Shown here piece after piece: positions 8,266 to 15,937 of a DNA stretch of 64,000 nt (its first letter is position 1; each line of letters starts with the position of its first letter). The stretch lies in NCBI GenBank assembly GCA_040754295.1, contig JBFMCQ010000003.1, positions 1 to 64,000 of the forward strand. Direction: 5' to 3'. The position numbers and the translations under genes are program-made. Source of the DNA: Solimonas sp040754295 (GTDB lineage Bacteria > Pseudomonadota > Gammaproteobacteria > Nevskiales > Nevskiaceae). The notes below the pieces were generated by a model. The model worked only from the letters and a program-made list of their open reading frames with translations, was not told the origin of the DNA and did no database searches.

Positions 8266-8832
8266 ATGAACACGTACGGTCGATTGCTGCGCATACTCAC
8301 GCTGATCGGCTTGCTGCTGCCGGGGCTGCCGGTGCAGGCGGCGCTCGAGCCGGGCACGCCGGCGCCGGCGATCCGGACCACCGGCGCGCTCGGCGGACAG
8401 CGCTTCGACTTCGAGCTCGCGGATGCGCTGAAGCAGGGCGCGGTCGTGCTGTACTTCTTTCCGGCGGCGTTCACGCCCGGCTGTACCGTGGAGGCGCATG
8501 AGTTCGCCGAGGCGAGCGACGAGTTTGCTGCGCTCGGCGCCCGCGTCGTCGGCGTCTCGACCGACGATATCGAGACGCTGCAGCGCTTTTCCGTGAGTGA
8601 ATGCCGCAGCAAGTTCGCCGTCCTCTCGGACGAGGACGGCGCGATCACGCGGGACTACGACGCCGTACTCCGCCCCGGCAGCAACTATGCCGCGCGCATC
8701 TCCTACGTGATCGCGCCGGACGGCGAAATCCTCTTCGTTCACGAAGGCCCGAAGCCGGGCCCGCATATCCGTGAGACGCTGCAAGCAGTGCGCAACTGGC
8801 GTCAGCAGCACGGGGCCGCGGGCGCCGAATGA
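8266..8832 (+). CDS. Exported BCP/PrxQ-like peroxiredoxin
   Basis: A 188-residue AhpC/TSA-family peroxidase of the BCP (PrxQ) type. The peroxidatic Cys73 lies in FTPGCTVEAHEF. A second Cys113 (SECRSKF) could be the resolving residue, placed later than the C-x4-C of E. coli BCP. Unlike typical cytoplasmic BCP it has a signal peptide (LLRILTLIGLLLPGLPVQA, cut after about residue 25), so it should act in the periplasm. The ATG at 8266 follows an AAAGGGA SD. The upstream open frame is not protein-like. Confidence 0.9.
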   Translation: MNTYGRLLRILTLIGLLLPGLPVQAALEPGTPAPAIRTTGALGGQRFDFELADALKQGAVVLYFFPAAFTPGCTVEAHEFAEASDEFAALGARVVGVSTDDIETLQRFSVSECRSKFAVLSDEDGAITRDYDAVLRPGSNYAARISYVIAPDGEILFVHEGPKPGPHIRETLQAVRNWRQQHGAAGAE

Positions 8833-8933
8833 GCGCTCCAGGTCAGCGCCTGCCAGGGCGAGCTTCTGGCGCGGCCTGAGGCTGGCGCGGGTGACAAGGG
8901 TGTCGAGGGCGTCAGCGTGCCAGGGTCCGCGCG

Positions 8934-8939
8934 TACAAT
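8934..8939 (+). promoter_or_regulatory. Putative -10 element of ilvD
   Basis: TACAAT, 31 bp before the ilvD ATG at 8971, in a 138-bp intergenic gap. The -35 region at 8911-8916 (GTCAGC) is a poor match. No leader peptide rich in branched-chain residues or attenuator was seen. Confidence 0.4.
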
Positions 8940-8970
8940 ACCGCTCCTTTCGAGCCAAGCCGCCAGACCC

Positions 8971-10650
8971 ATGTCCGAACCGCTGAACCGCCGCTCGCGC
9001 ACGATCACCCAGGGCATCCAGCGCTCGCCCAACCGCGCGATGCTGCGCGCGGTGGGTTTCACCGACGCCGACTTCGACAAGCCGATCGTCGGCGTGGCCA
9101 ACGGCCATTCGACGATGAACCCGTGCAACGCCGGCATCCAGCCGCTGGCCGACCGGGCGGTGGCGGCCTTGCGCGCCGCCGGCGCGATGCCGCAGACCTT
9201 CGGCGTGCCGACGGTCACCGACGGCATCTCGATGGGCACCGAGGGCATGAAATTCTCGCTGGTCTCGCGCGAGGTGATCGCCGACTGCATCGAGACCGCG
9301 GTTTCGAGCCAGTGCATGGACGGCGTGCTCGCGATCGGCGGCTGCGACAAGAACATGCCGGGGGCGATGATCGGCATGCTGCGCATGAACGTCCCCGGCA
9401 TCTTCTGCTACGCCGGCACGATCAAGCCCGGCTGCTGGAAGGGCCAGGCGCTGACGATCGTTTCGCCATTCGAGGCGGTCGGCGCGTTCCAGGCCGGCAG
9501 GATGTCGCAGGAGGATTTCGACGGCATCGAGCGCAACGCCTGTCCGACGACGGGCGCCTGCGGCGGCATGTACACCGCGAACACGATGTCGTCCTCGTTC
9601 GAGGCGCTGGGCATGTCGCTGCTCGGATCGAGCCAGATGGCCTGTCCGGACCCGGAGAAGGCGGACTCCGTCGCCGCCTCGGCGCGCGTGCTCTACGAAG
9701 CGATCAAGCGCGATCTCAAGCCGCGCGACATCGTCACGCGCCAGGCGATCGAGAACGCGATCGCCCTGGTCATGGCCACCGGCGGCTCGACCAACGCGGT
9801 GCTGCACTACCTCGCGATCGCGCACGCCGCGCAGGTGCCGTTCTCGATCGAGGACATCGAGGCCATCCGCGTGAAGACGCCGGTGCTGTGCGATCTGAAG
9901 CCTTCCGGCAAGTACGTCGCCACCGATTTCCACAGCGCGGGCGGCGTGCCGCAGGTGCTCAAGATGCTGCTGGTCGCCGGGCTGATTCACGGCGATGCAA
10001 TGACGATCACCGGCCGCAGGCTCGCCGAGGAGCTCGAGACGGTGCCGGCGACGCCGCGCGCGGACCAGGACGTGATCCGCCCGTTGGACAAGCCGCTGTA
10101 CAAGCAGGGCCACCTCGCCGTGCTCAAGGGCAACCTCGCGCCCGAGGGCTGCGTCGCCAAGATCACCGGCCTGAAAAATCCGGTCATCACCGGCCCCGCG
10201 CGCGTGTTCGATTCCGAAGACGAGTGCATGGCGGCGATCATGGCCGACACCATCAAGGCCGGCGACGTGCTCGTGATCCGCTACGAGGGTCCGCAGGGCG
10301 GGCCCGGCATGCGCGAAATGCTGGCGCCGACCTCGGCGATCATCGGCAAGGGGCTCGGCGAAAGCGTCGGCCTGATCACCGACGGACGCTTCTCGGGCGG
10401 CACCTGGGGCATGGTCGTCGGCCACGTCGCGCCGGAAGCCTTCGTCGGCGGCACGATCGCGCTGGTGCAGGAAGGCGACAGCATCACGATCGACGCGCAT
10501 CGTCAGCTGATCAAGCTCAACGTCGACGACACCGAGCTCGCGCGTCGCCGCGCGGCCTGGAAGCAGCCGACACCGCGCTACACGCGCGGCGTGCTCGCCA
10601 AGTATTCGAAGCTGGTCAGCAGCGCATCGAAGGGCGCCGTGACCGACTAG
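8971..10650 (+). CDS. ilvD: Dihydroxy-acid dehydratase IlvD
   Basis: Dehydrates 2,3-dihydroxy-3-methylbutanoate (and the methylpentanoate homologue) to the 2-keto acid, the third step of valine and isoleucine synthesis. The 559-residue length matches the short-type enzymes. Fe-S cluster ligand candidates are Cys52 (MNPCN), Cys125 (GGCDKNMPG) and Cys197 (TGACGGMYTANTM). The C-terminal region has TDGRFSGGTWGMVVGH. The ATG at 8971 is chosen because homology starts at MSEPLNRRSRTITQG; the GTG-started extension to 8917 is not conserved. It appears monocistronic. Confidence 0.97.
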   Translation: MSEPLNRRSRTITQGIQRSPNRAMLRAVGFTDADFDKPIVGVANGHSTMNPCNAGIQPLADRAVAALRAAGAMPQTFGVPTVTDGISMGTEGMKFSLVSREVIADCIETAVSSQCMDGVLAIGGCDKNMPGAMIGMLRMNVPGIFCYAGTIKPGCWKGQALTIVSPFEAVGAFQAGRMSQEDFDGIERNACPTTGACGGMYTANTMSSSFEALGMSLLGSSQMACPDPEKADSVAASARVLYEAIKRDLKPRDIVTRQAIENAIALVMATGGSTNAVLHYLAIAHAAQVPFSIEDIEAIRVKTPVLCDLKPSGKYVATDFHSAGGVPQVLKMLLVAGLIHGDAMTITGRRLAEELETVPATPRADQDVIRPLDKPLYKQGHLAVLKGNLAPEGCVAKITGLKNPVITGPARVFDSEDECMAAIMADTIKAGDVLVIRYEGPQGGPGMREMLAPTSAIIGKGLGESVGLITDGRFSGGTWGMVVGHVAPEAFVGGTIALVQEGDSITIDAHRQLIKLNVDDTELARRRAAWKQPTPRYTRGVLAKYSKLVSSASKGAVTD

Positions 10651-10702
10651 CCCGAAGTGCTCACCCCTGCCGGTGCTGCATTTGTTTGATACAGGAGGAT
10701 CC

Positions 10703-10747
10703 ATGGTCCTGGATTCTTTACGGGCGCGCGGACCTGAGAAGCGCTAA
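10703..10747 (+). CDS. Fourteen-codon orphan ORF with strong SD
   Basis: ATG at 10703 with a perfect AGGAGG (10693-10698) four bases ahead, encoding 14 residues (MVLDSLRARGPEKR) and a TAA stop. It resembles no known leader peptide. It sits in a stretch visibly less GC-rich than its surroundings, next to a second short ORF and a toxin-antitoxin pair. It could be a relic of a deleted gene that kept its ribosome-binding site. Confidence 0.3.
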   Translation: MVLDSLRARGPEKR

Positions 10748-10758
10748 GGAACAGACCT

Positions 10759-10914
10759 ATGACTAAGATAGGAGACAGCTGTGGAATTTATGTAAACCGG
10801 GTTGCGGGCAAGGCAACCACCATTTCTCGTCATACCGAGATCAACGAGCATTTGGCCCGTCGCATCTGCAAGGGATCTCGATGTCCCGCAGCCATAGTGC
10901 CGCCAAACGAATAA
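10759..10914 (+). pseudogene. 51-codon orphan ORF, probable relic of an accessory gene
   Basis: This ORF starts at the ATG at 10759, 11 bp after the previous stop, and ends at the TAA at 10912. The sequence has a motif ATTISRHTEINEHLARRIC and ordinary AT-richer codons (AAG, ATA, TAT, GTA), unlike its GC3-rich neighbours. The motif faintly recalls the C-terminal half of HicA/YcfA-type toxins, but the GSHH region of such toxins is not present, so I do not assign it. Likely a truncated accessory gene. A short functional peptide is the alternative. Confidence 0.35.
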
Positions 10915-10957
10915 CGAATAGGGACAGATCGCGCGCAGCCGCGGGTGAACTCAAACC

Positions 10958-11353
10958 TCAGGCCGCAGTCAACGAGATGGCGCGCTTTGGGAATGCCTTC
11001 AAAAGCCTGGCGTCCATCGTCACAAGCCTGACCTGCAGCTTGTCCGCCAGCGCGATGAACTCGCAGTCATACGCTGAGCAGTCACTGTCGCGCACCAGCT
11101 CTAGCACGGCGTTCGAGTCAACCTCGAACTCCGAGCCAGCAAGCAGATCTTCGGCTTCACTTTGAAGGCTGCAGGCCTGGTCAAAGGTCAAGGTCTTGCG
11201 CCGCAGGTATCCGGCAAGTATGTTGCGGAACTCGCTGCGCCACAGTACCGGCGCCGCCCAGTCCGGGTCTTGCTCGAGTAGGGCCTCGGCCTTGGCGGTG
11301 TGTTCGCCGGGCAAGTACAAGTAGGCGACCACGTTCGAGTCCACCACGATCAC
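10958..11353 (-). CDS. vapC: VapC-type PIN-domain ribonuclease toxin
   Basis: A 131-residue PIN-domain protein, the toxin of a type II toxin-antitoxin pair, expected to cleave RNA with Mg2+. The acidic active-site residues are visible as Asp5 (IVVDSN), Glu41 (WRSEFRN), Asp96 (SAYDCEFIALA) and Asp114 (VTMDARL), so the active site looks intact. Its ATG overlaps the antitoxin stop by 4 bp (ATGA), the usual coupled arrangement. It sits in a small accessory patch between ilvD and tatD. Confidence 0.9.
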   Translation of the reverse strand: MIVVDSNVVAYLYLPGEHTAKAEALLEQDPDWAAPVLWRSEFRNILAGYLRRKTLTFDQACSLQSEAEDLLAGSEFEVDSNAVLELVRDSDCSAYDCEFIALADKLQVRLVTMDARLLKAFPKRAISLTAA

Positions 11354-11595
11354 GAGCGACCCTCTCTTTTCATCGCGTCAATGTCCTTTGCCCGGAACTT
11401 CCCCTTCGGCAATGCCGCGCGCAAGGTCCGCGCTCGTGCAAGCCGCTCGGCAGGCGCAAGCCTGCTCGCCAGCAGTGCGGTCTCCAGGCACACGATTGCC
11501 TCGCTGTTCATGCTGCGCCGGTGCGCTTCCGCGGAGAGCTTGAGCCGTTCGTACACCTCGTCCGGAATGTTCTTCAACGTCAGCGTCGTCGGCAT
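11350..11595 (-). CDS. VapB/FitA-like ribbon-helix-helix antitoxin
   Basis: An 81-residue antitoxin partner of the VapC-type gene. The N-terminus PTTLTLKNIPDEVYERLK and the following HRRSMNSEAIVCLETAL form an Arc/FitA-type ribbon-helix-helix DNA-binding fold. The basic C-terminus (KGKFRAKDIDAMKREGR) would wrap the toxin. The start at 11595 is chosen over the ATG at 11625 because GGAGG lies 8 nt upstream. The pair is presumably autorepressed, but no clear palindromic operator was identified. Confidence 0.85.
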   Translation of the reverse strand: MPTTLTLKNIPDEVYERLKLSAEAHRRSMNSEAIVCLETALLASRLAPAERLARARTLRAALPKGKFRAKDIDAMKREGRS

Positions 11596-11822
11596 CGCGC
11601 AGCCCTCCAACCAAAGTGGTTCCATTATGGTTACGCCCCTCGGGGTCGGTCAAGCTACCGCGGGCTAACGAACGCTCGCCGGCGAGGCAAACGCTTTGCG
11701 GCGTCTGCGCGGCTGAAGTGTGGCGTGGGCCCCAGGAGAAACGGCATTGCAGACCGGCGTTACGCAGAAACCTCGGATGGCCGGTGCGCGCTCCTGCGGC
11801 GCGCTGCATTGACGCCGCGCGG

Positions 11823-12626
11823 CTATGTGGATGCGGCCGGCAGTCCGAAGAACGCGCGTGCGGTCGCAGTCGTCGCCGCGGCGATCTGCGCTTCGCCGGC
11901 GCCGCGTGCGGCGGCGAGTGCGCGCACGATCCAGACCAGGTAGGCCGGCTCGTTGCGCCGGTGGCTCGTCTTCGGCGCCGTGCGCGGCAGCAGATAGGGG
12001 GCGTCGGTCTCGATCATCAGGCGCTCGTCCGGAATCACGCGCACCGCGTCGATCAGATGTGCGCCGCGGCGCTCGTCGCAGATCCAGCCGGTGATGCCGA
12101 TGTGGCAGTCGAGCGCGAGGTAGTCTTCCAGCGCCGCCCGAGTGTCGGTGAAACAGTGCACGACGACCGGGCCGAGCTGCGCGCGGTGCTCGCGCAGCAT
12201 CGCGTGGAAGTCGGTATGTGCGTCGCGTTGGTGCAGGAACAGCGGCTTGCCGGTGTCGGCGGCGATCGCGAGCTGTGCGGCGAAGGCGCGGCGCTGGTCC
12301 GCGTGCGGCGAGTAGTTGCGGAAGTAGTCGAGCCCGCACTCGCCGAGCGCGACGACTTCGGGCAGTGCCGCGAGCTCGCGCAGCTGTCCGGCGAGTGCGT
12401 CGTTCCACTCGCTGGCATGATGCGGGTGCAGGCCGGCCGTGCTCCACAGCCTGCCGCGATACCGGCGTGCGAGCCCGAGCGCCTTGAGGTTGCTGTCGGC
12501 CGAGGAGCCGGTGACGACGATCTGCGCGACGCCGGCGTCGTGCGCACGCTGCAGCACCGCATCGAGGTCGGCGTCGAAGCTGTCGTGCGCGAGGTTGGCG
12601 CCGATGTCGACGAGCGGCGGCGTCAC
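11823..12626 (-). CDS. tatD: TatD family 3'-5' exonuclease / metal-dependent hydrolase
   Basis: A 267-residue TIM-barrel metallohydrolase, closest in pattern to E. coli TatD rather than YcfH or YjjV. It has DIGANLAHDSF near the N-terminus, STAGLHPHHASEW, GECGLDYFRNYS (metal-bridging Glu), HQRDAH, HCFTDT, GITGWICDERRG and IETDAPYLLPR. Family members degrade single-stranded DNA and are linked to DNA repair. The GTG start at 12626 overlaps the stop of the HTTM-DCC gene by GTGA, so the two are translationally coupled. There is no tatABC here. Confidence 0.94.
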   Translation of the reverse strand: MTPPLVDIGANLAHDSFDADLDAVLQRAHDAGVAQIVVTGSSADSNLKALGLARRYRGRLWSTAGLHPHHASEWNDALAGQLRELAALPEVVALGECGLDYFRNYSPHADQRRAFAAQLAIAADTGKPLFLHQRDAHTDFHAMLREHRAQLGPVVVHCFTDTRAALEDYLALDCHIGITGWICDERRGAHLIDAVRVIPDERLMIETDAPYLLPRTAPKTSHRRNEPAYLVWIVRALAAARGAGEAQIAAATTATARAFFGLPAAST

Positions 12627-14446
12627 GGCGCCTGCCTGCGTGTTTCTTCCGGGAAGCATTCGTGGCGCCACAGCACGCGCTGCTCGACGCTCGGCGCCGT
12701 GCCCGGCGGCGGCGTCGTTTCCAGCATGTAGATCATCCGGAAGCTCATCAGCCTGCGCTCGCGGGCGCCGTCGTCGAGCGTATCGGCGTTCCAGCTGCGG
12801 CACAGGTACTTGCCGTAGTACAGCCGCTGGTTTGCGTACTGCCCCTCCCACATGCGTCCGCGGTAGGTCAGCCAGCGGATGCCGCCGTGATCCTGCGAAT
12901 ACAGCGCCGGCTTGTCGAAGCTCGGCGGGCCGTCGTGGCGCGGATCGAGCACGTCGACTTGCGTGCCGTCGGCGAGCCGGCCGGGAATCACCAGCCAGCC
13001 GTCCTCCTTGAGCGGAAACGGCGCGAACATGTTCCACAGCTGATCGATGCGGAGCGCGCGGAACAGCGGCGTGAGCGCGGCGTAGCTCGCGTGCGGCGGC
13101 ATGCCGACGGTGTGCAGGTTCCAGATCAGCAGCAGCACGGCAAACACGGCGGCGACGCGCTGCCACAGCGTGCCGACCTCCCAGCGGACCGTGCGCCACG
13201 GCAACAGCGCAGCGCTCACGGCGCCGAAGGTGCCGCGGTGGCGCGCGACGAAGTCGTAGACCGCATTCCCCGGTTTCTCCAGGCGCGGCAAGCGCAGCAG
13301 CGGCCACAGCCAGCCGAGCAGGGGCGAGTGTCGCACCAGAATCGTGAAGGCCGGCCATTTGAGGTAGGCCTGCTCGTCGCCGTCGATCACCACCCAGGAG
13401 TAATTGGCCTCCATCAGCGTGCGTGCGCGCGGCGTGTCCTGCGCCGGCGCGATCGGCACGCGCGGCAGGATCAGGAACTGCCGGAACAGCAGGCAGGACT
13501 TGAGGCAGAAGCCGCAGTCGCGGTCGTAGTAAATGCGCGGCGGTGACGGATGCCGCCGCTGCTGGCGTGCGTCGAGCGCGTCCCAGACCCAGCTGCCACA
13601 GAATACGGTCAGCGACGTCAGGCTCACGTACGGAAAGTGCCCGAGCTCCAGGCACAGCAGGAAGCCGACGTGCATCAGCATGAAGGCCAGCATCAGGCCG
13701 AAGCGCAGGGGACGCAGGAAGAACGGCGAGAAGATCAGGATCGGCCCGAGCAGCTCCAGCCACCAGACGTAGGCGCTCAGCAGCTTCGTCAGCGGCAGCC
13801 ACTGGTTGATCAGCTTGCCGATCGGCAGCACGTGACGGTCGAGCGACAGCGCGTAGTACACCGCCGTGTACTCCGGCACCCACTCGCGGCCGGACTTCAG
13901 CAGCGCGCTGAAGAAGTAGACGCACACGATCTGCAGCAGCAGGCCGAGCGAGGCCCAGGACACGTGCAGATTGCGCTCCGGCGGCGGGTTTTCGGCGACG
14001 GCGGCGTCGACCGAGAAGCGGGCGCCGAGCGGCAGGAACATCGCCCAGAACAGCAGACAGGCGATCAGCACGTCGCCGCCGATGACGATGACCGGATTGC
14101 GGTTGAGCAACGAGCCCCACAGCACGAACGACAGCACGGTGACCAGACGCGTGCGCCAGCCGAGCGCGAGCATCAGCGCGAGCACGCACTGCGCGATCAG
14201 CAGCGCGGCAACGAACCAGGCCTGGCCGCCGGCCAGATAGAGCGAAATCCGGTGCGCCGGCTCGAACTCGATCAGCCATGCCCGCGGCAGCACGCCGAAG
14301 TCGGTCCAGAACGCGCGCAAGTCCCCGAATCCCTGCAGCAGGGTGCAGAACAGCACGGCGCCAAGTGCAAAGCGGAACAGCGCGAGCGAGCGCAGGTCGA
14401 TACCGACCACCTCGGCGAGCCGGGGGAAGCGTTGCGTGAGCGTCAT
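12623..14446 (-). CDS. HTTM domain membrane protein fused to a DCC (DUF393) thiol-redox domain
   Basis: A 607-residue membrane protein. The N-terminal part to about residue 290 is an HTTM (vitamin-K-dependent gamma-carboxylase-like) multi-helix region, starting LRSALALFRFALGAVLF. About residues 302-420 hold a DCC/DUF393 domain with YYDRDCGFC, giving a CxxC pair (Cys311, Cys314). One more hydrophobic helix (VFAVLLLIWNL) precedes a soluble C-terminal region of about 150 residues. The ATG at 14446 begins the conserved HTTM sequence; the frame is open to 14542 but not protein-like. The function is unknown; the domains suggest a membrane redox or modification enzyme. It is coupled to tatD by overlap. 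Confidence 0.88.
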   Translation of the reverse strand: MTLTQRFPRLAEVVGIDLRSLALFRFALGAVLFCTLLQGFGDLRAFWTDFGVLPRAWLIEFEPAHRISLYLAGGQAWFVAALLIAQCVLALMLALGWRTRLVTVLSFVLWGSLLNRNPVIVIGGDVLIACLLFWAMFLPLGARFSVDAAVAENPPPERNLHVSWASLGLLLQIVCVYFFSALLKSGREWVPEYTAVYYALSLDRHVLPIGKLINQWLPLTKLLSAYVWWLELLGPILIFSPFFLRPLRFGLMLAFMLMHVGFLLCLELGHFPYVSLTSLTVFCGSWVWDALDARQQRRHPSPPRIYYDRDCGFCLKSCLLFRQFLILPRVPIAPAQDTPRARTLMEANYSWVVIDGDEQAYLKWPAFTILVRHSPLLGWLWPLLRLPRLEKPGNAVYDFVARHRGTFGAVSAALLPWRTVRWEVGTLWQRVAAVFAVLLLIWNLHTVGMPPHASYAALTPLFRALRIDQLWNMFAPFPLKEDGWLVIPGRLADGTQVDVLDPRHDGPPSFDKPALYSQDHGGIRWLTYRGRMWEGQYANQRLYYGKYLCRSWNADTLDDGARERRLMSFRMIYMLETTPPPGTAPSVEQRVLWRHECFPEETRRQAP

Positions 14447-14480
14447 CGATGCGGAAAGCGGACCGGACCTGCAAATGATA

Positions 14481-14502
14481 AGGGGAGCCGAGCGGCTCCC
14501 CT
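14481..14502 (-). terminator. Hairpin after the 14526-15128 gene
   Basis: A 9-bp perfect stem, AGGGGAGCC / GGCTCCCCT, with a GAGC loop, 24 bp downstream of the stop of the minus-strand secreted-protein gene. On the minus strand it is followed by TATCATTTGC, only moderately U-rich, so it may be a weak intrinsic terminator between that gene and the HTTM gene. Confidence 0.45.
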
Positions 14503-14525
14503 GGGACGCAATGCGCGATCCGTGC

Positions 14526-15128
14526 TCAAGGCGTTTCGGCAATCAGATCGCCCATGTAGCCGGTGCCGCCGTCGAGCAGGCGCCGGCGCTCGACTGCGTA
14601 CCGCGCGTCGCCGCCGTATTCGGCTTGGAAACCGCCGCCGAGCAGGCCGCCGAGCAATCCGCCGGTATCGCCGCCGGTGGTGTCGCCGCCGGTAGTGTCA
14701 CCGGTCGTCGCGCCGCCTTCCGGATCCGGCGATTCCTCCTCGGCGTCGGCGACCTCGACGATGACGAAGCCCAGTGCAACGGCGCCGGCGGCGAGCAGGC
14801 CCCAGTCGGTCCAGGTCCACTGCGTTTCAGCCTGGTTGAGGTGCAGCATCCGCTGCAGCGGCATGCCGTTGAGCGTCGCCGACGACAAGCCGCGACGGTC
14901 GAACGCCACGTCCATCAACGGCGCTCCGGGCAGGTCGGCGGATTGCGTGCCGCGGTCGAGGCGCAGGCCGTAGAAGAAGGACTCGGTCGTAGCTGCCGCG
15001 CCGCCGAACGCGAAGCTCATGTACGCGCGCGCCTCGGGTCCGGTTTCGTCCGGCGTGGCGGCGCTGGCGAGCGGGCTCAGGCCGCAAAGGGCAGCGCCGC
15101 TTGCCAGCGCCACGACGAGGTTTTTCAC
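14526..15128 (-). CDS. Exported protein with Gly/Thr repeats, unknown function
   Basis: A 200-residue protein with a GTG start (15128) behind GGGGAA. The N-terminal signal peptide (KNLVVALASGAALCGLSPLASA) predicts export. Residues about 108-125 form a hydrophobic segment (LLAAGAVALGFVIVEVA). After it come acidic residues, TTGGDTTGGDTGG repeats and a glycine/leucine stretch (GLLGGLLGGGF). No known family was recognised. The order signal, globular domain, hydrophobic segment and repetitive tail suggests an envelope-anchored protein. Confidence 0.7.
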   Translation of the reverse strand: MKNLVVALASGAALCGLSPLASAATPDETGPEARAYMSFAFGGAAATTESFFYGLRLDRGTQSADLPGAPLMDVAFDRRGLSSATLNGMPLQRMLHLNQAETQWTWTDWGLLAAGAVALGFVIVEVADAEEESPDPEGGATTGDTTGGDTTGGDTGGLLGGLLGGGFQAEYGGDARYAVERRRLLDGGTGYMGDLIAETP

Positions 15129-15272
15129 GTTGTCGGTTCCCCCAGTCCTTTCCTTTGGAGTACTTGCCGCCGCACTATAGGTAGCACCTTGTGGACTCGC
15201 AAGCCGAGCCGGGGGCACACGGCCGTGCCGCTTGCGGCACAATGCTGGGGCCGCCCGCATCGCCACGCTGCC

Positions 15273-15932
15273 GTGAACGCACTGCCCGAGAACGGAAGCA
15301 CCGAGGAAGTCCTGATCCGCGGCCCCGCCGGTCGGATCGAAGCGCTGCTGTCCGCTCCGCAGCAGCCGCTGGCGCAGGCCGCCTTCGCGATCGTCTGCCA
15401 CCCGCACCCGCTGTTCGGCGGCGCGATGAGCAACAAGGTCACGTACATGCTGGCATCGAGCGCGCAGAAGGCGGGTCTGTACGCGCTGCGGTTCAATTTC
15501 CGCGGCGTCGGGCGCAGCGAGGGCCTGCACGACGAGGGGCGCGGCGAGACCGATGACGTCGTCTTTCTCGCCGGGTGGATGCGCGAGCGTCTGCCGCAGG
15601 CGCGGCTGGTGCTGATGGGTTTCTCCTTCGGCGCCTGGGTCAGCGTGCGCGCGGCGCAGCGCCTGCAGCCGGTCGCGCAGGTCAGCATCGCCCCGCCGTT
15701 CGGCAAGTATGTCGGCGATACCTCGGTGCCGGAGCGGCCGGACTGTCCATGGCTGGTCGTGCACGGAACCGACGACGAAGTCGTCGACTACGCGCAGACC
15801 AAGGCGATCCTCGACCGCTATCGGCCGCCGCCGGAGCTGGTCACGCTCGACGGCGTCGGCCATTTCTTTCACGGCCGGCTGACTGCGCTCGGTGCAATCG
15901 TCGTGCCGTTTCTGCAGCGGCACGTCCCATAG
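15273..15932 (+). CDS. Alpha/beta hydrolase (dienelactone hydrolase-like)
   Basis: A 219-residue serine hydrolase with no signal peptide. The conserved block HPHPLFGGAMSNKV (about residues 43-56), the nucleophile elbow GFSFGAW, an Asp in HGTDDEVV and the catalytic His in GVGHFFHGR match the small alpha/beta hydrolase group related to COG2945. The substrate is unknown. The GTG start at 15273 is chosen as the point where family similarity begins; the frame is open about 900 bp upstream but antisense to the previous gene. The next gene starts 5 bp after the stop. Confidence 0.9.
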   Translation: MNALPENGSTEEVLIRGPAGRIEALLSAPQQPLAQAAFAIVCHPHPLFGGAMSNKVTYMLASSAQKAGLYALRFNFRGVGRSEGLHDEGRGETDDVVFLAGWMRERLPQARLVLMGFSFGAWVSVRAAQRLQPVAQVSIAPPFGKYVGDTSVPERPDCPWLVVHGTDDEVVDYAQTKAILDRYRPPPELVTLDGVGHFFHGRLTALGAIVVPFLQRHVP

Positions 15933-15937
15933 CGGCG

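Noticed and set aside
7438..10704. A 1088-codon minus-strand frame across DUF3016, the BCP-like gene and ilvD
   Set aside because: It spans three well-supported plus-strand genes and their gaps. Its composition (Arg/His/Asp/Val-rich) has no recognisable motif, so it is a compositional shadow.
13550..14695. A 381-codon plus-strand Gln/Glu/Arg-rich frame that looks like a coiled coil
   Set aside because: It is antisense to the HTTM-DCC gene, and the apparent coiled coil is a by-product of Leu/Ala-rich codons read backwards.
14641..14705. Short repeated units (TTGGD codons) as a possible microsatellite or CRISPR-like repeat
   Set aside because: They are in frame within an exported protein with imperfect units and no spacers, so they are coding repeats.
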